DNA from: a bacterium
Lineage (GTDB): Bacteria; Bdellovibrionota; UBA1018
Assembly: GCA_019751945.1 (NCBI GenBank)
Contig: JAIEMT010000003.1
Location: forward strand, 160,993 to 224,992
Length of the DNA stretch: 64,000 nt
Reading direction: 5' to 3'
Under the pieces are notes generated by a model. The model did not search any database. It saw only the letters and a list, made by a program, of their open reading frames with translations, and had not been told where the DNA came from. The position numbers were made by a program, and so were the translations under genes. Positions within the stretch are counted from its first letter, which is position 1; each line of letters opens with the position of its first letter. Below, piece by piece: positions 58,705 to 64,000 of this stretch.

Positions 58705-60147
58705 CTAGTGGGAACCGCCACCCTCAGCAACCGAAATCGGTGCGTGGCCAATGGCTTTGGCAGCCTCGGACAGGGCGGCTTCAAAAATTCCGCGAACTTC
58801 GGCAAGGCGAGATGCATTGGGGGCTTCAAAGCGCAGAACTAAGACAGGTTGAGTGTTTGAAGCGCGCATCAAACCCCAGGCATCCCCAAAGTCGACCCGA
58901 ATACCGTCGATATCGTTAATCTTTTCCTTGGGCACCTTCGGGCTCTTCCCCAAGAGTTTCTTCATCTCTTCAACGAGCTTAAATTTCTTCGCTTCTTCGC
59001 AGTCGACGCGAATTTCAGGAGTCGACACCGTTGGTTCCAGGTCTTCGATCAACGAGGAGACGGGGCCGTTTGTCTTGGAGGAAATTTCATAGACCCGAAG
59101 AGCGGCATAGATGGCGTCGTCGAATCCGAAGTAGCGATCCGCAAAGAAAATGTGACCGGACATTTCACCAGCTAACGCGGCTTTAGTTTCTTTCATTTTG
59201 GACTTGATCAGAGAGTGACCGGTTTTCCACATGATCGCCTTACCGCCCTTGGCAGTAATATCGTTGTAGAGTTTGTAGCTCGACTTCACTTCCGAAATGA
59301 TAGTGGATCCCGGTTTGTCTTTTAAAACATCGCGAGACAAGATCACCATCAATTCGTCGCCGAAAAGAATTCTCCCCGTGTTGTCAACCAGGCCAATGCG
59401 ATCGGAGTCGCCATCAAAGGCAACACCGAAATCAGCGCCAGTCTTTTTGATGGTGGCAACCAGGTCCTTCAGATTCGCGGGAACCGTTGGGTCAGGGTGG
59501 TGGTTGGGAAAACGACCATCCAGGGTGCAATAAAGTTCCACTACGTCAGCGCCCAGTTTTTTAAAGAGCGGCGGAGCCACCGTTGCGGCGGTTCCATTCC
59601 CAGCGTCGAGAACGATCTTCTTCTTTTTCAGTCCGCGTGCGTTTTTTACCAAGTGATCGATGTACGGCGGAATGATTTCATAGTCCGAAGTTTTTCCGAC
59701 ATGCGGAGCGGGTACTGGTCCCTTTTCCATCAGGGCGCGGAGTTCCTGAATCTGATGCCCGTGAATGGTGTCTCTGCCTACGCAGATTTTAAAACCATTG
59801 TACTCGGCTGGATTGTGAGACCCGGTCACCATGATGGCGCCATCGAGGTCGAGGTGGAAAACACTGAAGTAGGTTAAAGGAGTGGGACAAACGCCGAGGC
59901 GAACCACGTCGAGCCCCCCCTTGGTAAGTCCAGCAACTAGCGCGGAAGAATAACTGTCGCTACTGAGACGACAATCCCAGCCTACCCCCACAGTGAGATT
60001 TTTTCTGCTAGCTACCGGTGTGCGACCGGCGACATACTTGGCATAGGTCAATCCCAACGCTTCCGCAAATGCGGGAGTGAGATCTTTTTCAGCGAGTCCG
60101 CGGATGTCGTATTCGCGAAAAATAGAAGGATTGATTTTAAAGTTCAT
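58705..60147 (-). CDS. Phosphomannomutase/phosphoglucomutase
   Basis: This is a 480-residue alpha-D-phosphohexomutase that interconverts 1- and 6-phosphates of hexoses for surface polysaccharide precursors. The phosphoserine loop is TGSHNP (Ser110), the metal loop is FDGDSDRIG, the sugar-binding loop is GEMSGHIFF and the phosphate-binding loop is near [23 protein letters not shown] at residues 10-17 is typical of the AlgC/ManB group rather than GlmM. It overlaps pdxA by 4 bases (ATGA). Confidence 0.93.
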   Translation of the reverse strand: MNFKINPSIFREYDIRGLAEKDLTPAFAEALGLTYAKYVAGRTPVASRKNLTVGVGWDCRLSSDSYSSALVAGLTKGGLDVVRLGVCPTPLTYFSVFHLDLDGAIMVTGSHNPAEYNGFKICVGRDTIHGHQIQELRALMEKGPVPAPHVGKTSDYEIIPPYIDHLVKNARGLKKKKIVLDAGNGTAATVAPPLFKKLGADVVELYCTLDGRFPNHHPDPTVPANLKDLVATIKKTGADFGVAFDGDSDRIGLVDNTGRILFGDELMVILSRDVLKDKPGSTIISEVKSSYKLYNDITAKGGKAIMWKTGHSLIKSKMKETKAALAGEMSGHIFFADRYFGFDDAIYAALRVYEISSKTNGPVSSLIEDLEPTVSTPEIRVDCEEAKKFKLVEEMKKLLGKSPKVPKEKINDIDGIRVDFGDAWGLMRASNTQPVLVLRFEAPNASRLAEVRGIFEAALSEAAKAIGHAPISVAEGGGSH

Positions 60148-61142
60148 TTGGAGTTCCTCTTACACAAGTCGGCAGCCATCAGAAGAGCAGCACCGAAGCT
60201 CGAAGGATCTGCTTTGTTCTTTCCGACGATATCAAAACCGACGCCATGATCCACTGACGTTCGAATAATCGGTAATCCTAAAGTTACATTCACCGTCTTT
60301 GGGAAATCAAGGAGCTTTACCGGGATTAGGCCTTGGTCATGGTACATGCAAACAACAGCGTCAAATTTTTCACTGAGCTCGGCGATCTGATTCTGCGCGA
60401 AAAGAGTATCTGCGGGATGTGGGCCTGAAATTTCAAACCGACCGGAATGCTTTTTTTGAAGTCGCGTAATCTCGGGGCCGATGACTTTCTTTTCTTCTTT
60501 CCCAAGAAGGCCGTTTTCTCCGGCATGCGGGTTGAGAGCCGCTACTGCAATTCGCGGTTTTGAAATTCGGAACCAGTCTTGAAGAGAGGCGGAAGTGTGT
60601 AAGACTGCGCGTTCAATCGCCTTAGGTGTAATGGCTTTGGACACAGCGCTGAGTGGCAAGTGGGTCGTTACGAGTGTGATTTTCAATTGATCGTTCGCAA
60701 GCATCATGGTCACGTTTCGAACTTTGCAAAGAGCAGCCAGGAACTCTGTATGCCCAGGGTACATGAAGCCGCCTTGTTGCAACCGTTCTTTGCTAATGGG
60801 GCCTGTGACTAAACCACCCAGGATTCCTTTTCGAATTTCGCCGACAGCGGTTTTTATCGCCCAACCGCATTGAAATCCGGGCAGACTTTTTTTCGAAGTT
60901 TTTATGGGAGCCGCTACGATTTGGATGGTGGGTTCAGAGGGAACTGCTTGTGCTTGTGACGCAAAATCCGTCAGTTTCAATTCTCGAATCCGTACACCCA
61001 TGGCATCGAAGGGTGCGCGAGCCCCAAAGCAAACCGGAGAGATGTTTTCTCTTTTTAAAAAATCCCAATTTTTTTGGAAGCTCTTCCAGACGACTTCTGG
61101 CCCAATGCCTTCCGGATCTCCCGGAGTTACTGCAAGCAGCAT
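60144..61142 (-). CDS. pdxA: 4-hydroxythreonine-4-phosphate dehydrogenase
   Basis: PdxA oxidises 4-phosphohydroxy-threonine in pyridoxal 5'-phosphate synthesis. The 332-residue protein starts MLLAVTPGDPEGIGPEV, the family signature. The metal-binding histidines are in YPGHTEFLAALC, LNPHAGENGLLG and CMYHDQGLIPVKL, and GLPIIRTSVDHGVGFD lies near the C-terminus. It is 2 bases after a SurA-like gene, echoing the surA-pdxA order of enterobacteria. Confidence 0.96.
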   Translation of the reverse strand: MLLAVTPGDPEGIGPEVVWKSFQKNWDFLKRENISPVCFGARAPFDAMGVRIRELKLTDFASQAQAVPSEPTIQIVAAPIKTSKKSLPGFQCGWAIKTAVGEIRKGILGGLVTGPISKERLQQGGFMYPGHTEFLAALCKVRNVTMMLANDQLKITLVTTHLPLSAVSKAITPKAIERAVLHTSASLQDWFRISKPRIAVAALNPHAGENGLLGKEEKKVIGPEITRLQKKHSGRFEISGPHPADTLFAQNQIAELSEKFDAVVCMYHDQGLIPVKLLDFPKTVNVTLGLPIIRTSVDHGVGFDIVGKNKADPSSFGAALLMAADLCKRNSK

Positions 61143-61144
61143 GA

Positions 61145-62140
61145 TTACTTCGCGCTTTTGCGCGCCTTAAATGCGGCGAGAGGATCTTCGCCAGCCTTGT
61201 GAATAAAGGCTTTTTGTCTTTCTCGCTCTAACCAGAGCTCGATCTGACGCTGATATTCATTCGTGGCAAGAGAGGCGCGAATTTCTTCAGCCTTCTTTTC
61301 GTATTGAGCACTTTCGCCTGATTCAATGTTAGCCAATTTAAAAATCATGTAGCCAATTCCAGGATTCGTAACGACATCGCTCACGCCGCCGATTCGCAAT
61401 TTCTTAAGTTCCGCGCGGATGATGGGCGACATTTGGTCTTCCGTCATGGTTCCAAGTTCGCCGCCGTTTTGGGCGTTGGAGTCGTCACTGGCGCGCTTGG
61501 CGACTTCTTCGAAGGCCTCGCCGCCACGAATGGCTTTCAGGGCATTGAGTGCAGCATCTTTCGCGGCAGCCGGAGTTTTAAATGTGGAGTTTGAAATCGT
61601 GATGGCTTTGATTTGATAAGAGCGAGGAGCCTTTGCCGACTTGCTGTAGCGGGAATAGTATTCGTTTTTTACGTCGTCGTTGGTAATGGCAACCTTGCCG
61701 CGAATTTCTCTTTCGATCAGTTCTTTTTTGGCTGAACTAATTCGCATGAGTTCAAAATATTCATCGAAGCTAATGCCTTCGTTCTTCAAAAGACTTTTAA
61801 GGCCAGCGCGGTCAATCTTATTACTGGTTTGGATCGAATTAATGTTTTGTTCGACTTCGGCATCCCCGATTTCAAATTTTTGGGTGATGATTTTTTCATC
61901 AGTAAGGTAAGCGATAATTTCGGCTTCAGTAGCGGCAGCCCCTTTTTTGGCGATAGCGGTTCCTGCAAAAAGAGGATCCAGCTGGGTTCGAATTCCGATG
62001 GACTGTCGAAATTTTCGAACATCCGAAAGCAGGATGGGGCCCGAGTTGACCGAGGCTTCAATTCGATCCAGCATGACGCACTTAGCCGGAGAAGTATTAA
62101 AAAAGACCGCAAAAAGCGGAAGAATCCAGAGCTTCTTCAT
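61145..62140 (-). CDS. surA: SurA-like periplasmic peptidyl-prolyl isomerase
   Basis: This is a periplasmic chaperone for outer-membrane proteins. ATG 62140 is used (331 aa), although TTG 62158 keeps the frame open. A signal peptide covers about residues 1-20. The N-terminal SurA domain shows DRIEASVNSGPILLSDV and a helical body. One parvulin domain follows, with QIKAITISNS, GGEAFEEVAKRASDDSNAQN and GGELGTM. E. coli SurA has two parvulin domains, so this is a compact version. The gene lies between ppiC and pdxA. Confidence 0.88.
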   Translation of the reverse strand: MKKLWILPLFAVFFNTSPAKCVMLDRIEASVNSGPILLSDVRKFRQSIGIRTQLDPLFAGTAIAKKGAAATEAEIIAYLTDEKIITQKFEIGDAEVEQNINSIQTSNKIDRAGLKSLLKNEGISFDEYFELMRISSAKKELIEREIRGKVAITNDDVKNEYYSRYSKSAKAPRSYQIKAITISNSTFKTPAAAKDAALNALKAIRGGEAFEEVAKRASDDSNAQNGGELGTMTEDQMSPIIRAELKKLRIGGVSDVVTNPGIGYMIFKLANIESGESAQYEKKAEEIRASLATNEYQRQIELWLERERQKAFIHKAGEDPLAAFKARKSAK

Positions 62141-62176
62141 AGGGGTTACATCGCACAAACTGGGAAGAGTCCCAAC

Positions 62177-63013
62177 CTAATTCTTGATGAGAGAAGACTG
62201 GACAGACACCTTGGCGCCCTGTCGGAGCTGGCCTAAGTACTTGTCCAGGATTTGTTGACGGCGTTCCTCAATCAATAGCTGCTTAATGCGCGGCTGATCC
62301 GTCTCAGACCAGGGGCGAATCGCCGTGAGCTTGATCACGTGATAGCCGTATTGGGAACGAACGATTCCGCTGACTTGACCCGGTGTTCTGAGTCGAACAG
62401 CTTCGTCGTAGTACTTGGGATCCAGGCGGTCCTTCGTTTGATAGTCGATATCGCCGCCCATGGGGGCTGCGGTGCCTTCAGAAAAACGTTGAGCGACTTC
62501 AGCAAAACTCATTTTTCCGGGACGAATATGGTCCTCGTAAACCGCCTTGATACGCGCGAGGGCCTTTCGATCCGCTTCAGCATTTGCGCCGGGAGCGACG
62601 GATACAAACACGTGACTGGTGCGGATTTCCGGGTTCTTTTGGTAGTATTCTTTTGCTTCAGCGGTGGTCACAGAAATCGCTTCAAATTCTTTGCCCAATT
62701 TTTTTTCTACGAGCGAATGATACAGAACCGATTGCATGCGATCGATCACAACGGGATCGCGATCAAGTCCCATCTTCTTCGCCTCTTGAACCGCGAGCTC
62801 TCGCTTAATCATGTCCTCGAGAACAGCTTGTCGGGTCGGAGCACGAAACGGAAAGTACTTGGAGTTTTCTTGGTAACGCTTATTAAAATCTTCGAGGGTA
62901 ATCACCGTGCCGTTGATTTTAGCGAGCTCCGTTGCTCCCAAAGTTGGGGGAGAAAAAAACGAGCTCACTGCCAATGTGCCCAAAAAGAACAATGAGTTAG
63001 TCGCGATCTTCAT
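62177..63013 (-). CDS. PpiC-type parvulin peptidyl-prolyl isomerase
   Basis: This is a 278-residue exported foldase. The signal peptide spans ~1-27 (cut near TLGA). A SurA_N-like helical region (LEDFNKRYQENSKYF, LEDMIKRELAVQEAKKMGL) precedes a parvulin domain at ~130-230, with SHVFVSV, MSFAEVAQRFSEGTAAPMGGDI and QYGYHVIKL. The C-terminal helix ends the protein. It starts inside the stop of mfd (1-base overlap) and is 36 bases ahead of the SurA-like gene, so two related foldases are made from one operon. Confidence 0.9.
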   Translation of the reverse strand: MKIATNSLFFLGTLAVSSFFSPPTLGATELAKINGTVITLEDFNKRYQENSKYFPFRAPTRQAVLEDMIKRELAVQEAKKMGLDRDPVVIDRMQSVLYHSLVEKKLGKEFEAISVTTAEAKEYYQKNPEIRTSHVFVSVAPGANAEADRKALARIKAVYEDHIRPGKMSFAEVAQRFSEGTAAPMGGDIDYQTKDRLDPKYYDEAVRLRTPGQVSGIVRSQYGYHVIKLTAIRPWSETDQPRIKQLLIEERRQQILDKYLGQLRQGAKVSVQSSLIKN

Positions 63014-64000
63014 TACTTAGAGGCTAACACGATCTGAACGCCGTGCAATAGGCTTTCCAGAGAAAGGTAGAGTTCTGAAAGGGTGGTCGTCGGAATTTTG
63101 ACGACCAGCTTGGAGTCCGGGGTAATTTGATACTGATCGGGCTTTGTAGAAACCAATGAGATGACGCGGCCCGGATCGAGTGGGCTATCTTTGCCCGGAG
63201 TGAGCGAGAGTTTTTCTTTTCCGGCCGCGAGCGCATCAATTCCAAATCGTTTCAAAAGTTGCTTGAGACGAATCAGCCACATGAGGTTCTGAGCTTCGGG
63301 TGGCAGCGGACCGAACCGATCTTTCAACTCTTCCTCAAGAGACTGAATTTCTTGTTCCTGGGTGGCGGCAGAAAATCTTCGGTAAAGGGAAAGGCGTTGG
63401 TGAACATCTGGTACGTATTGATCGCCCAGAAATGCGGCGAAAGGCACGCGAATTTCGGGCTCTCGGCGAGATTCTTCGGGTTCCAGGGGCTTGCCTTGAA
63501 GTTCCCGAATCGCTTCTTCGAGTAGCTCCGTGTAGAGATCAAAGCCGACGGTGGCGATGTGTCCCGATTGTTGCGGGCCGAGTAAGTCCCCTCCCCCGCG
63601 AATTTCCATGTCGTGCGAAGCCACGCTGAAGCCACTTCCGAGTTCTACGAAGCGCTGAATGACTTCGAGTCGGCGCTTGGCATCTTCGGTGATGGAACCT
63701 TCTGCGGGAATGAGCAAGTAAGCGTAAGCGCGGTTCTGTCCGCGGCCAACGCGTCCTCGAATTTGGTAGAGCTGTGCAAGTCCGAACCGATCCGCGTGGT
63801 TTACCAAGATGGTATTTGCAGAGGGTAAGTCCAAACCGGACTCGATGATGGCCGTGCAGACCAGCAAGTTGCTTTGCTTGGAATAGAAGTTCACCATCGC
63901 TTCTTCCAAAACGGTGTCGGGCATTTGTCCGTGTGCGACGGAAATTTTTGCAGACGGAATCAAGTCGCGCAACTGGTTGGCAATATTGAAAATCGACTCC
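63013..64000 (-). CDS. mfd: Transcription-repair coupling factor Mfd, C-terminal part
   Basis: About the last 328 residues of Mfd; the 5' part lies beyond the window. Mfd removes RNA polymerase stalled at DNA damage and recruits UvrA. The helicase end is clear: ISVAHGQM, TAIIESGLDLPSANTILV and the motif VI stretch YQIRGRVGRG, then the TRG-like DMEIRGGGDLLGPQQSGH. The rest is the C-terminal UvrA-masking domain D7. It heads the minus-strand run that also includes uvrA. Confidence 0.95.
   Translation of the reverse strand, partial: ESIFNIANQLRDLIPSAKISVAHGQMPDTVLEEAMVNFYSKQSNLLVCTAIIESGLDLPSANTILVNHADRFGLAQLYQIRGRVGRGQNRAYAYLLIPAEGSITEDAKRRLEVIQRFVELGSGFSVASHDMEIRGGGDLLGPQQSGHIATVGFDLYTELLEEAIRELQGKPLEPEESRREPEIRVPFAAFLGDQYVPDVHQRLSLYRRFSAATQEQEIQSLEEELKDRFGPLPPEAQNLMWLIRLKQLLKRFGIDALAAGKEKLSLTPGKDSPLDPGRVISLVSTKPDQYQITPDSKLVVKIPTTTLSELYLSLESLLHGVQIVLASK

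Overview
This window looks like the replication-origin region of a Gram-negative, flexible-genome bacterium of the old deltaproteobacterial grade, most likely a Bdellovibrionota (Bdellovibrio/Oligoflexia-type) member. That placement is an inference. It rests on the gene order (dnaA, rpmH-rnpA-yidD-yidC-mnmE, mnmG-rsmG-parA-parB-bactofilin, dnaN-recF-gyrB-gyrA), the F-type ATP synthase genes split on either side of the origin, two B12-dependent enzymes, a balanced base composition and outer-membrane proteins. No phage, insertion sequence or CRISPR array was seen. Coding density is very high, and many neighbours overlap by 1-14 bases.

Layout. 1-2.7 kb: glycine dehydrogenase (3' end cut by the window). 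2.9-10.25 kb (+): a small unknown protein, xseB, tlyA, then an envelope group: a lipoprotein with a degenerate patatin fold, a bifunctional class A PBP, a TonB-like protein and a lytic transglycosylase with LysM. 10.2-24 kb (-): a large membrane-anchored unknown protein and the operon parA-parB-bactofilin-atpF'-atpF-atpH-atpA-atpG-atpD-atpC, preceded by mnmG-rsmG. Two parS-like sites lie inside rsmG. 24-34.6 kb: tRNA-Gly(CCC), a class II ribonucleotide reductase, an odd aldehyde-dehydrogenase homologue, two glycosyltransferases, and a five-gene acyl-CoA operon whose mutase carries the isobutyryl-CoA mutase signature. 34.7-38.4 kb (-): mnmE, yidC, yidD, rnpA, rpmH. 38.5-43.3 kb: dnaA, two convergent paralogous porin-like genes, and oriC with 16 perfect DnaA boxes and a textbook DnaA-trio unwinding element. 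43.3-55.1 kb (+): dnaN, recF, gyrB, fabH, gyrA, a TPR protein, atpZ, atpI-like, atpB, atpE and a lipoprotein. 55.2-64 kb (-): mfd (5' part outside the window), two parvulin-type foldases, pdxA, a phosphohexomutase, uvrA and a trypsin-like protease.

How it works together. The core is the initiation and segregation machinery (dnaA, oriC, dnaN, gyrase, parABS, bactofilin) with membrane energy genes on both sides. The most interesting accessory unit is the hbd-ech-acd-icmA-icmB operon. Read from active-site residues, it forms a linear route from isobutyryl-CoA to n-butyryl-CoA, crotonyl-CoA, 3-hydroxybutyryl-CoA and acetoacetyl-CoA, suiting an organism that lives on amino acids such as valine. 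Several proteins have lost canonical catalytic residues or a domain (patatin-like lipoprotein, aldehyde dehydrogenase homologue, trypsin-like protease, UvrA insertion domain) and deserve a closer look.
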